Shown piece by piece: positions 28,601-39,576 of a DNA stretch of 64,000 bases (position 1 is the stretch's first letter; each line of letters begins with the position of its first letter). Below the pieces are notes generated by a model. The model saw only the letters and a list, made by a program, of their open reading frames with translations. It made no database searches and was not told the origin of the DNA. A program made the translations under genes and the position numbers. The stretch is from NCBI GenBank assembly GCA_014904845.1, contig MU119456.1, forward strand, positions 16,142 to 80,141, given 5' to 3'. This stretch comes from Acephala macrosclerotiorum. Taxonomy: Eukaryota > Ascomycota > Leotiomycetes > Helotiales > Mollisiaceae.

Positions 28601-31600
28601 TTATCCTTCAGTCCGACTCTCATCGCATGCCTAGACTGGCCTCCTGAGCCTTTCGTGAATTTCATGTTTTCTTGGAGGTTGGGGAGACATGGCTGAAATG
28701 TTCATTATGTTCATGAGCACGGCATGAAGGCGAGAAAGATTGACAACGTCATCCTTGCTGTCATTATCACAAAAACTTCACATGTGGGGAATAAATGAGC
28801 CATGAAATCCCTTGTGGCCCATCGCACTCTTTTCATTAAGGAAAAACATGTTAAGGTGCGAGAATGTCCGAAAGCTTCGGGATCCTCATTAGCATGCAGC
28901 TTCTGTAACTCCGCAGTCCTCTTCCGTGTCTCCTCGCTCTCCAGCCAGTGCTGCCAGCATATGAGCTCGCTCACCTCGAAGTAGAGTTTGGTAGCTCGCT
29001 GGAGTCCCAAACACATGTCTCACATCGAAGTCTTGATGCCCCCGTGGCACTAGCGAAGAACGGAAAGATGGCTCTATGGACACTGGAATCGCGAGTCACG
29101 CCTCAGATGCTAATGATCGATGTTCCGGTCTATGGCTATTCACTGATTTGGATGATTCTTAACGGTATTGGGGACTTTGAGATGCCCCGAGAAGCCAGTT
29201 TGCCGCCTCCGGCATGGCATTCAGCATGACTTAGTCCTCACTAAGAAAATTTGTCGAGAGACATAGAAGTAAGAGCGCGGCTAAGTGGCGATCTCTGAAA
29301 GCGTTTGACCTGCAATCGTGTGATTTATGGCCATGATTGAATTCCTAGAGAAGCAGGGTCGGAGGATTCACTTCCAGTATTTGCTAAAGGCCGTGGCTCT
29401 CTCAGCGAGAATGTTTCCCCCTTTCTTGCCGCTTTGACAGAGTGTACCGCAGACCGTGCGGAGAAAACGTTATCAATGCCTTTTTCGTCGGCCTCCTTCA
29501 TTATCCCGTCTGCGTAATCCCGAGCCTTTTGCGCCGCATTCCGTACGATTTCCGGTCGTGGTTGGCTTTCATCTTCTCCTTCCTGTAAGTCGGAGATGAA
29601 CTTGACAGTAGTTGCAATTGAAACTCTGATGATGCCATCGGAAGTGGCTGGGACATCGGATCTGGCTACGGGGAGACACAATCTATTCGTCCTCAGACTT
29701 TCGAAACTTATCGGAGCACGGAGGTGGGAATCGTCTCCAGTCTGGATGAGCAACACCTTTTGCTTTTGCGTCTACTTATGAAGAACTATAAATTCACCAC
29801 GGTCTAGCTCAAAATCTGGCTCCGTGAACTGATTCATCAAGATGATGATGCCAGTATAGGTTGGTTTTATGACGCACTTTTCAAGGTTCCGCTGGGTACG
29901 AGAGCTTGGGGTTCCTGAGCTCCGCAACTCTTGTAGTTTTCCAGGAGCGATACAGATTGCTGGCAGATGCTCTTATGCGCCTCAATGATTCCCTCGGTAG
30001 TGGGGGGGTGGACTTCGACGAGATGAGCGAAGAAGTTCTGGTACTCGATAGGTGGGCGGTTATTGTGGTATTTGAACTATTCTTTGTAGATGCGGCCGAA
30101 AGATAGCATAGGTATAGGGGTCCCTTCGATATGAGCAGAATGCATGAAGTAGAATGCCGCAAGTTTATGGGAGAGTCGATAAAGATATATTGGCTCAAAC
30201 GAGACAACTGGCTGTTTGATCGTCTGGTAGTATGCATCGCTGATCCATGAACCCTTGAGGTATCTTCGATATTCTTTCATGAGACCATAACGACAGTCTT
30301 CTTTGAGATCATTAATAACCGGGCCCTCGTTTCAGGGGACAAAGGCTCCTCGGTAGGAGGACGTATCCATGCTGGGTCGAGAGGGTCATCAAGTTCTGGC
30401 ATCGGGGGCACCAAAACAATTCCTGAATTGTCAGCAAGATTGTCTCAGATGCAAAGAGAGAGACTGATGTGCTCACATGGTGAGTGTGATGCGATACCAG
30501 CGCACGACAGCAATCGGGATGCAGTCTCCAGGAGATGAGGTCGAGCGCGAGGTTCCGCTAAAGCCAAGGGTCGTGTTCTCGAAGAAAAAGTAATGTGACC
30601 TGACACGAACGAGTCTCGGACAAATTTTGTTGAACTAGACGAGGTCTCCCAGTTGATGATGAAATTTCGAAGTCCTTGTGAGGTTGTGAGATTTGCACGG
30701 TGTGAATCAGAAGTTGTGGCGTCTGTGGCTGCACCGTTGGCGCTTGCCTGCACCAAGTCTAGCATGCTCATTTCCTTCTTCCAGTGCACTAAGCCTGCCG
30801 TTCCTTCTTCACCCCCAAGAGAAGTTTCTCCAAAGTTGGTTCCTTCACGAAACAGAGGTGTTCGCACTCGTTGTATATACATAGTGTCTGGGAGGCCAAT
30901 CTCATACAACGAAGGAGGCACAGCATGAGGCCCCACGAAGAGGCGGACATTTTGTTGCACCATTGTCGTGTTCTTGCTGTTTTCTTTCAGGTGTTCGTGT
31001 GCTTCGCTACAGCACCCATCCCAGCGACCTTAGGCTACGACGTAGATCTCTATCTGCGCACGCGCATCATTAGACATGTTTTCATGTCAGGAATGACAAA
31101 TTCAATTGGAAATTCTGAGTATTCACCACGTGCAATTTATGTAGGAGCTATGAGTGTGGTTTGGGGCGGAGTGGATGAATGGCCAAGTGGGGAAACGACC
31201 GGAGTAGTGAGGGGTCGAGCAAGACAGAAGGATATATAAGTACCAGCGCTGTTACTCTGTCCGTATCGTTCAGCAATGGGACATGACGCAGGGCATACTT
31301 GCGAGAGTTGGTGTCACCGCGAAGTGGTGTCCAGTCTCCTTCCATCTCCTTAAGCATAACTCCCCTCCTGTTTTATGTTCTTCCGTCCATGGCCTCGTTG
31401 AGGCCCTACTCCATTTGAATTTTAGCGCCGCTTCCCTTTTTGGGGCTTTGATAGCGATGATATGTTTGACAGCGACGCAAGTGCGTCTTCCCTTCTCGTC
31501 GCTATCAGCCCTCGAAGGTGCTTGTGAGTCAAGCGAGGATAGACTACTCACGCCAGCTAGTAGTGAAAGCTAAAGTCAAGTCGCTCTACCAGCTCTCGCT

Positions 31601-34569
31601 CGTTGTGCGCGTGGCCTCTGTTAGCAGTGTTTGTTTGACTTGCTTCGTACATGAATTTCCATCCCAGTATTTGAGTTTGGTGCCGTTTTGTTGTGCTCTT
31701 CAGCGAGATGAGGGGCTTGCTGAGGAGGGGTATTTATATCCCTTCTCGGCCTGTTTGCTGATTTGAATTTGAAGTTGAGTTAAGGTGGATTTGGATCTTG
31801 ATTCGCTTTCTTGGATTTCTGCAGGGACGAGAAGGTGGTGACGTAGATCTGGTGGATGAGGTAGAGAGGGTGGGAGGTATGTAATCCCCCACATGACCTC
31901 ATCTCATTGTCATGTTGCCCAAAGGACACGGAAAATGCAGCCGGGGTAGAGGGTATTGCTTCGTGCCTCCCGGATATGTACCTCGAGCTCTGGCCCACAG
32001 ATTCGCTACTGGAGGACTTTAAGCAAGTTTTCTTGCACCTCGTTTCAAAGGGGATCTTCTGATGTTCGAGCAAGGAGAGTTTAAAGCCGCAAGTTTGACA
32101 ACGACCAGGGAATTAATAGCAACACAAATGCGTCACCCCATCCCTCTTCACCTCTTCGATTCAGTCTCACCGTCTCTCGCACGCGAGCCAACCAGGCTCA
32201 CCTTTGTCTGGCAAGATATCGACTAGGCCTAAGTACGGCACTACATCCACCAAGTATCATAATTAGTCGAACTCCGTACTTGGCGACTTGGGTCTTCAAT
32301 TTTGGAGTGGGGATGTGGTATTTATATCTCGTCTCTTGGCGTTTGCTTTCAAGTCTGCCTTGAGAATCGTAGATCTGAGTGGGTTCTCAGTTGATGTTTG
32401 CTAGAGCGAAGTGCCCTATTTTGAAGTTCCTCGCGATGAAGAGGGAGATTATTTATATACTCATCCTCTCCTTCGCTGGTTTAGCTTTGGTTGCGTTGAT
32501 TCCAAAACATTCTTCCTGTTCAATTGACAGCGGATGAATTTGTGAAAGAGCGGAGAAGGGAACTGGTGTTTTCTTGCTATAAATACCTCCCTTACATTGC
32601 CGTAACCAAGTTCAATAGTGTATGCTGCTCCCTTGGGAGCAACTGATATCCTTGGCTGGAAACCGCACCTAACCGCGGTATGTAGTCTCTATGTCTACTA
32701 CAGGACCTCGGCTGAAATTTTCGGGTAATTTGCGTGCTGGTTCAAGCTGAACTTCACCTTCCTCTTCTAATCTTTAGCTCTTGATAACAACGACTCGATT
32801 GCAACAGAAGTATTTCTCCACATGTGCCAACATTGGAGTTCGAATCTCCTAGTCTCTCGTGAATTGCTCAGGAATCAGCTGGGGCTTTCGCACGCGGACA
32901 CATAGCCGAGAGTAATACTACGGTTCTTTCCGTTACCTCTCGGTCGATGGAGTATGTGAAGCTTATGAAAAGAAAAAGCTATCTCCTTGTCAAGTGAGAG
33001 GTGTTACTTGTAACTCTATCCACGCTCCCGACATTCTCTAGTTGCGCCCGATTTAGTCAATTTAGTTGATATCTTGAAAGCGGAGGTGGCTGAGAATCCG
33101 AGGGTGGAAGGTGAGCATAAACTTGATTTTGCCCTCGCTACTATAACCCCACGATCAAAATCAAAGTCAGGTGCGGTGGCGAAAGCACACGCTTTCAAAT
33201 TCTTCAACCTGATCTCTGGCTCTGCTCTTCCTGCTATGCAACTTCAAGGAAGGTCATTTGATTCATTCGAGATCTTCTAAGCTTTCGAATTTAGAGATCC
33301 TTGCTAACCTTGATACTTGATAGCAGTGATAGAAACGAGAGCAATACAAGTGCGACTTTCTGACCCACAAGCGTTCTGAGCTCATTCAATATCATCAAAT
33401 TTTAATGAAATGAAGGCATCGAGTACATCGCCTAGCATCGTAAGATTGGAAGTAAATCCTCTTTCATGGGATCTCTGCCCTCTGTAATTTGATGATCTCG
33501 TTCATTTTGGAACAACTTGCACTTTACGCGGAGTGGTTAGAGGAAAATTTTATAGGCACTTACTTTTTTTTATATTAGATTGAAGCGAGCTTATTTGCCC
33601 CTGCCACGTTCTCATTGCCTTCTTCTTGCGCGATGTGTTAGAAAAGTGAAATAGGTTGGTAGACGAGCGACGTGACTGCAAATACTCTTCCAGAACTCTT
33701 TAATCGCCCTGATCAGTATTTCATGGGTGGGGGGGTTTGGATATTTGTATCATTGTAGCAGAGCCTCCTCTCGTGGTGTCCTTAATGCAGGAATCTCAAC
33801 TTTTCAAGTAATGGCCTAATTCCACTGTCAGGCCCATCACGAATAAATACTTCCTATGCTTGATCGTTCACCCTCCAATACGCTTCAGATTCATGATTTG
33901 TACTCAAAATCGAGTCTTTCAGTCATGCAATCTGTCTATCTCCTACCTTAGATTCGGCTTTCTCGACGACTATAAAGATAGACATTTCTTCCCAGATTTC
34001 GAACTTCCTCTTTCACCATCAAAAATTTCAAACGATGGACGTTCGAAGCTTGACACCACAGTCAATCACATGCACATACATATATATCTCACCACTTTAA
34101 TTGGGTCGCTCGCAATCCACCATCATCTCAGACGCTGAAGGTAACTATTCAGAAAATGTCATCGAATTGAACTCTCAAATTTGAAACCGGTAACTACATT
34201 GACGATGTTATTATTCATGTACCTTCCCATCCTACGCTAACAGCTTCATTACTGAAAATTTTGGCTTGTTGTTTCGGTCGGCGATTTGAGGCGTGAGAAG
34301 ATGAAGTGGAGAACTTTCGATCAAGAAAAGCTGCACGGGCTGGGATCTGATGCAAGGCAGCCAAAAGATTTATTGGAAGTTTGGCCCTCAAATTCACCGA
34401 GAGAGGGGTATTTATACTCTACCCACTCAAACTTGGCATGGCTCTAGGTGGTTGAGACATGCGAGATTCAGATGGGTTGAATCGGGTGGGGCTGAGGGTA
34501 TATTTTAACTCAAGGTCGATCGAATGAGTTAAAATTTCCGCCAATGCAAGGAGCGGGGTATTTACACTC
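25654..34569 (-). promoter_or_regulatory. Recurring TATA-box motif GRGTATAAATACC facing the minus strand
   Basis: A motif that reads GAGTATAAATACC-like on the minus strand, usually followed by a CT-rich stretch, recurs at about 25,654-25,666 (TATATATA variant), 27,808-27,820, 28,365-28,377, 31,728-31,742, 32,317-32,330, 32,449-32,462, 34,407-34,419 and 34,557-34,569 (weaker). The core is a perfect TATA box at most sites. Flanks are loosely similar, for instance CTCGTCTCTTGGCGTTTGCT at 32,328 and related text at 31,740. None of these sites precedes an intact long reading frame. The coordinates span the set, not one element. Confidence 0.4.
29325..30963 (-). pseudogene. Decayed unrecognised gene with a clear intron
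   Basis: An ATG at 30,963 opens a frame beginning MVQQNVRLFVGPHAVPP and running to an intron with donor GTATCG after 'LLSCAG' and acceptor TTCAG before 'IVLVPPMPELDDPLDPAWI'. A one-base frame change near 30,325 then leads to 'VINDLKEDCRYGLMKEY', 'SWISDAYYQTIKQPVVSFE' and 'GTPIPMLSFGRIYKE', closed by TAG. In the same frame beyond the stop the peptide goes on ('FKYHNNRPPIEYQNFFAHL'). A further frame change and another TAG (after 'IVLHK') precede a last block ending 'SDPASLGIQSWP' at 29,325. The mix of long fluent peptides with isolated breaks indicates a formerly real protein of about 500 residues. I do not recognise the family. Confidence 0.5.
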
Positions 34570-35180
34570 AGATTATATGTTCCCGGGTCAAGTCTTACTA
34601 TGTCCACTAGAGCATAGGCCTCGCACTGACTTTCTGACAAGATGCCAGGACCATATAGCTTATTTCAAAGGATCTGCTATCTTCCTACGAAAGCGTCTAT
34701 CCACGATCCAAGGCCGTGTCTCTCACATCGAGTCCCCATGTACATCCTCGCAACCTGGGGATTGGTGGAGAAACCCTTCCCGTACTAATTCTTAAGTATC
34801 TTGGAGTGCATTGCCTCGCAGGAAAAAGGTGAGAGTAGCCGAGGGATGTGCGATCCAGGATCGTGAGACCTTGGGAGACGAGGGGATTCCGTGCGAGATA
34901 TTATAAGAATGAATATATTCGGCGATGGTAAAGCAAAGCAAACATGCCAGAGATAGGCGGCAAAGCGGGTGGGCGGTCCGGTTCGACTCCGACGTCGAGT
35001 GTCGAGTTCACTTAGCGAGACTGAAAAGGGGGTACGTGCCGCAACACTTGGCCGTTGAAACTCGAAATCGCCTAGAGTGAAGACGACATAAACATTGAGT
35101 GCAAACCAAAACTTCTTTGTTCCGTGGGAGAAGTCCAAATGAGTATAGGTACCCTAATCTCCTCCACCCCTTTCTATGCC
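30964..35180. other. Gene-poor region, no intact gene recognised
   Basis: About 4.2 kb with short frames only. A plus-strand TATATAAG near 31,231 precedes an ATG frame at 31,283-31,573 (96 codons) that matches nothing known, and the opposite strand is also open there. A minus-strand frame at 31,780-32,073 has a coding look but no assignment. Several minus-strand TATA motifs lie here. Confidence 0.4.
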
Positions 35181-35500
35181 TTTAACGACAGTTAAAGGTT
35201 TCCTGCTAGAGAAAAAAAGTTTACCTTGAGGTTACGTAATAAAACGTGATATTTCTGGTTCATTTAAATCACGTTTTTTCGCCAAGGTTTTGCCAAGAAA
35301 CGCCAAGATGTGTCGCTTTTGGCACTTAGCGCTCTCCGTAAAGCTCCAGCTCTAGCTCCAGCTCCACGCGGGGGAGTTGTAGGGGGGGAACGCCCCTACT
35401 CGCGCCGGCGGAGCCGGTGCGATTAAAAGCTTTATATCATTTCAAAGTTCAAGTCGTTAAAGGCAGGGCATGGCGCGAGGCACGAGGGTCATCCCACTAT
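35181..35500 (+). repeat. Direct repeat, copy 1 (non-coding element)
   Basis: About 320 bp, starting near 'GTTAAAGGTTTCCTGCTAGA' and ending 'GGCACGAGGGTCATCCCACTAT', repeated at 35,545-35,895. It has a GC-rich hairpin (GCGCCGGCGGAGCCGGTGCG), a short run of CAGCTC-type repeats and no reading frame. A B-box-like GTTCAAGTC at about 35,443 could hint at a SINE, but this is weak. Confidence 0.75.
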
Positions 35501-35544
35501 TCAACAGGCTACTACCATAGACACCGTCACGTGAAGAATTTGCT

Positions 35545-35895
35545 TTTGACGATAGTTAAAGGTTTCCTGCTAGAGGAAAAAAAGTCCACGTAGAGTTTAC
35601 GTAATAAAACGTGAGACTTACGGCACGTGTTTGCGCCAAGAAACGCCAAGATGTGTCGCTTTTAGCATTTAGCGCTCCCCGTAAAGCTCTTCGTAAAGCT
35701 CTCTATAAAGCTCCTCGTAGAGCAGCTTTAGCCCCACGTGGGGAAAAGGGGGGGGGGGGGTTGTAAAGGGAGAACGCCTCTACTCGCGCCGGCGGAGCCG
35801 GTGCGAATAAAAAAATCCATATTCTAAAAGTTTCATAATAAATTCAAGTCGTCAAAGGCAGGGCATGGCGCGAGGCACGAGGGACATCCCACTAT
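35545..35895 (+). repeat. Direct repeat, copy 2 (non-coding element)
   Basis: The second copy, same orientation, 44 bp after the first. It shares the start, the CGCCAAGAAACGCCAAGATG block, the hairpin and the end. It differs by expansion of a GTAAAGCTC-type tandem repeat near 35,680-35,720 and by a run of about 14 G residues near 35,750. Confidence 0.75.
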
Positions 35896-36719
35896 CGAAG
35901 CTACAGCCCAACACCATGCCAATTTGCGTGCACACCTGCGTAATAATAGTATGCGTAATAGAAGCGGTCCTCATTGAATGAGGCTATCACGTTTCCACGG
36001 TTAATCTACCTGCTGTGCAAGGTTGGTTGAAGATATATGGCAGCAGAATCGGCCTTGACAACAAACCACCCAGGGCTTCTCTTTGATCTGTTCTTATATA
36101 GTACTTAGCCTTAGAAAAATTTACGGCTAGAGTGCGGCGGTACTTGGAGCCCAGAAATGAGCAAAGTAATTGAGGGGAAGGAAGAAGGGGAGGTCCGGAG
36201 CAGGTGAGGGCTGGCGTCCCAAAACGACCAAAGTAGGTGAGGAGCTATAATATAAAGTTGCCTAGATGATAGGAGTAAAGGGAGAGGTTCGAGTTGACAT
36301 GGCTGTGGATTAAGGATAGACAGGACCGCAAGATGAGGGTGGCTGATTGATCGGGGGAAAGGGGTGCCATCTTGGTCCTCAAAAAGAGAGTCTAAAAGGG
36401 GACCGTCAGATGTGAGGCCTTTATTCGCCATATTCAAGAGAGTTTTCCCGATACAACCCGCAAGTGCAACAATTGGAGGGCTTCATTCCTTCCCCCGCAG
36501 GTAACAACAAATACGCCGTTGACTCTGTATCAGAGTGTCTGCTCTTTGGAGGATAGGTAGACAGTGTTTGACCAGGTTGTTGTTTTGGACCGGATATCGA
36601 ATCTGTCCAAAATAACCCAAGGACCGGTGTTCATCGTTCGAAGAAGTAAGGAAGTCATGTCTGCTGCTTCAAACCTAGCCTCTTTGAGGTCGAGAAGCCG
36701 GTTGCAGCCTTTCTAAGCG
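35896..36719. other. Intergenic region
   Basis: About 820 bases with no recognisable gene; a 108-codon minus-strand frame at 36,111-36,437 is Pro/Leu/Ser-rich and unsupported. Confidence 0.45.
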
Positions 36720-36878
36720 ACGTTATTAAGGTAATCGGCGAGTAAAAGCTCAATAATGGCCTTTTAACCATCAGCTAGGGCTGTGTCCAGCAATGCTAAA
36801 CTATCGGTATTAATGGTGAAACTTTTCTCCGAAAAGCTTTACCACTGTATCATGCCTGCCCACGACAACGGCGTCCTA
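36720..36878 (-). pseudogene. Decayed ankyrin-repeat tail downstream of the NLR stop
   Basis: Immediately after the NLR stop codon the minus strand still reads like ankyrin repeats in shifting frames: 'RTPLSWA', then 'HDTVVKLFGEK', then 'LALLDTALADG', a TAA, and 'KAIIELLLADY'. The NLR therefore once had a longer repeat domain, cut short by the present TAA-TAG stops and indels. Confidence 0.65.
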
Positions 36879-39576
36879 TTATTGCAGTTCGGCTCCTTTT
36901 TCGAATAGCAGTTTGACTATAGCCTCGTGCCCGCTCGCGGCGGCCCACGAGAGCGGCGTCCGGCCATCTTTATCCTTTGCGTCGACGTCGGCCTTGCCTG
37001 TATCGAGTAGCCGCTGGACAATAGCCTCATACCCATACGAGGCGGCCCACAAGAGCAACGTCCGGCCATATTCATCCTTCGCGTCGACGTCGACCTTGCC
37101 TGAGTCGAGCAGCCGCTGGAATATAGCCTCGTGCCCATACGAGGCGGCCCACCAAAGCAACGTCCGGCTATATTCATCCTTCGCGTCGACGTCGACTTTG
37201 CCTGAGTCGAGCAGCCGCTGGAATATAGCCTCGTGCCCGTTCCGGACTGCCAACCACAGCGGCGTCCGGCCATCTTTATCCTTCGCATCGGCATCGACCT
37301 TGCCAGCGAGCAGCCGCTCTACGACGGCTTTATGGCCTTTCTCTGCGGCAGAAAGGAGCATTTCTCTTCTTATAGTATCCGCCGAACCTACCTTGATTTC
37401 TCCCACAAGCAGCTTCTCCACTGCCTCATGTTCGCCACAAATAGCATACGATAGCGGCGTCCCATTAATTTCATCTTTCAAGTCGACCCGAGCTCTCGCC
37501 CTAAGTAACAGCTTAACTACCGCAACATGCCCATTCCAAGCGGCATACGATAGTGGTGTTCGACGGTATTTATCAACCGAGTCGACTTCAGCTCCTATGC
37601 TAAACCTCAGTGGCATCTTCTTCCTCCAGACACTACCACCGCCCCTAATCAAAAGCTCGACAATAGTGTCGAAGCCGTTTTCTGAAGCCCAAGATAGTGC
37701 AGACCGCTTATATGTACTATCCTTAGAATTTACGTCAACGCCATCCATTTTAAGAAGATGTCTCACTGCTGCAGTGAGTCCTAAATAGGAGACAATCATT
37801 AGGGAGGTGAATTTCTTGGGAAAATCCGTTTGTGTGCCCGTCCAATAGATCCTAAACCAAGTCGAGCAACGCTTTGAACTCGCATCACAGATTTTCAGCA
37901 CCGATTGCATCACCGAATCGACCTTGATCTGTGAGTTACGGAGGTGTGCGGCCCAGTTTTTGGCAGAATAATCGAGGAAGACGTGATTCTCTGCGTACTT
38001 GGACAACCCCTTGTCTCCCCTGAGGGGATGGGTTTCAAGTTCTGAGAAGAGCAGATGCCAGATACAGATCTCGGCAAGAATATTGTGAGACTCTTGAGGC
38101 TGTAATGCGTGTTTCCATTTGAGATTTCTGGAGACACCTTCGGGGGTAGTTGCTTGGTCATTCGGAACCAGGAATTCTTTTGCCGTTTGATGAAGCAAAT
38201 AGATCTTCTCGTCAACAACCGTCACGAAAAGGCCGCAGAGATCTCGTACGTTCTCGCGAAAGCGCTCTTCTGGTTTAAGGTCAAGGCCAAGGTCGGCATA
38301 CGACTGGTGACTTGCCCGGTGAGCTAGCGCTGAATTCATCTCTTTTAGAGTCAAAGGCCGTGCTGCCGCAACGATGATATGTAGTAGTCTCTTGGCCTTT
38401 CCGGGATCGTGACTCTTGGATAAAATTCTTTCGTAAGCCTCATTAACGGTTTGGGGGAGGTGTGTAATGGCGTGGGATATTCCAACTCTGTCGATATCGA
38501 TATCGTGCTCTATTAGGTCTAGTGTAAGATGAATCCATAGATATGTCCGGTTCGGAACACCTATAAGCCCTTGCAATAAAAGATCTTGCTCGTCCTGTTT
38601 AAGCCTCCGTTTTGCTCCGATATTCTGAACTCTGTCTTTGATAAAAATATCGATTTCTCGGGTAATCATTTCCATCTCAACACCGCTCTCGCCACTTAGA
38701 TGAATGACAGGCGCTTGCGGAATCTCCAGCGGATGGAAGCCCTCTCGGATCTGTCCATAGGGCCGAGTGGTTAAGAGAACCTTCAAATTAAGCTTCGCTT
38801 TAGTACTATACAGTTTGCACAATGCTTCGGCGAGCTGAAACCTTCCATAATCGTCGCATTCGTCGAACGCATCGAAAATACAGACGACTTCGCCAGCGTT
38901 CTCATCTCCTGCAGCGCTGATAAGGACGTCCCAAAGTTCACCAAATGAGCTGGTGAGGTTTTCTCTATCTGCTTCGAACTGCTTAAGGATCTTGTCGGAG
39001 AAAAGGATATTTTTTTGTTTGAAGAGTTGATGCAAGATACAGCAGAGAGCACCATTCACGCTCCTTTGATCCTCGAAATCGTCCTTGAAGAAGAAGTAGC
39101 AGGTTGTTCTGGAATCAGTGGTTGGAAGCACGGAGTTAATCAGATGTTTCGCAAGGACTGACTTTCCGCACCCAGGATCCGCAGACACCCAGAGCATATA
39201 TGATGATTTGCTCTGTTGCCACTCTTTAAAAGACTTATGAGTTACGAACCATTCACACGTCCCCGAAATCCTTTCTGGGTTCCTCTCCATCCTCTCTTTA
39301 TAATCCAAAGTTCTGAGTCTCTGAAGGATTGCACTTTTCCGAGTATATGTCTCGTCGTCTCCTTGAGATGTTTAGCAAGGAAACCACATGTCATCGATGA
39401 GAACGCTCAATCTTACCGGAATTCTGATGAATATTCAGAGTCTGAATGTGAGCCTCAGGGAATTGGTTGCCACTGCCTGTATTGTTGTTTTGAGTTCCCC
39501 CAGGAGCGTTGTATTGAGCCCCAGAGCCGCGGTTGTTAAAGGATGAGCCTTCAAACGAGGGCCCAGGCTGTTCCAT
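36879..39576 (-). CDS. NOD-like receptor: sigma-like amyloid motif + NACHT + ankyrin repeats
   Basis: Exons 39576-39417 and 39361-36879 (intron GTAAGA...CTCAAG) give about 880 residues. Residues ~12-40 carry a Gly/Asn/Gln-rich motif, 'GTQNNNTGSGNQF', shared with the two neighbouring genes. After a linker come 'NPERISGTCEWF', typical of fungal STAND proteins, then the NACHT domain with Walker A ADPGCGKS (to Ser121), Walker B VVCIFDAFDECD (~212-223) and the 'LTTRPYG' sensor block. About 300 C-terminal residues are ankyrin repeats; three or four of them are nearly identical in DNA (36,900-37,290). By family it is a cytosolic receptor: ligand binding by the repeats lets the nucleotide-binding domain oligomerise and template an amyloid fold on effectors bearing the same motif. 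ATG 39576 is the first in frame; upstream frame text related to SesB ('DPALSNPRSRPE') is not preceded by an ATG. Confidence 0.9.

Larger units (their letters stand above)
19345..29324. other. Gene-poor region with fragmentary frames
   Basis: About 10 kb without an intact recognisable gene. It contains short simple repeats (TGACTT units at 20,050-20,072; an ACATGC run listed separately), a small inverted-repeat element at 21,213-21,355, and many short frames on both strands. Frames with a coding look but no family are at 26,897-27,373 and 27,363-27,650 (minus), 28,711-29,016 (minus) and 28,948-29,229 (plus). Strong TATA boxes occur, for example TATATAA near 24,201 and TATATAAAG near 26,545 on the plus strand. 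Confidence 0.45.

Noticed and set aside
32830..32850. tRNA T-loop-like GGAGTTCGAATCTCC
   Set aside because: No matching acceptor, D or anticodon arms could be found upstream at the right spacing.
34975..34998. GGTTCGACTCC, another tRNA-like T-loop
   Set aside because: Stem is short and no cloverleaf can be built around it.
36913..37788. 291-codon plus-strand frame
   Set aside because: It is the antisense of the ankyrin repeats of the NLR; the repetition is inherited from them.
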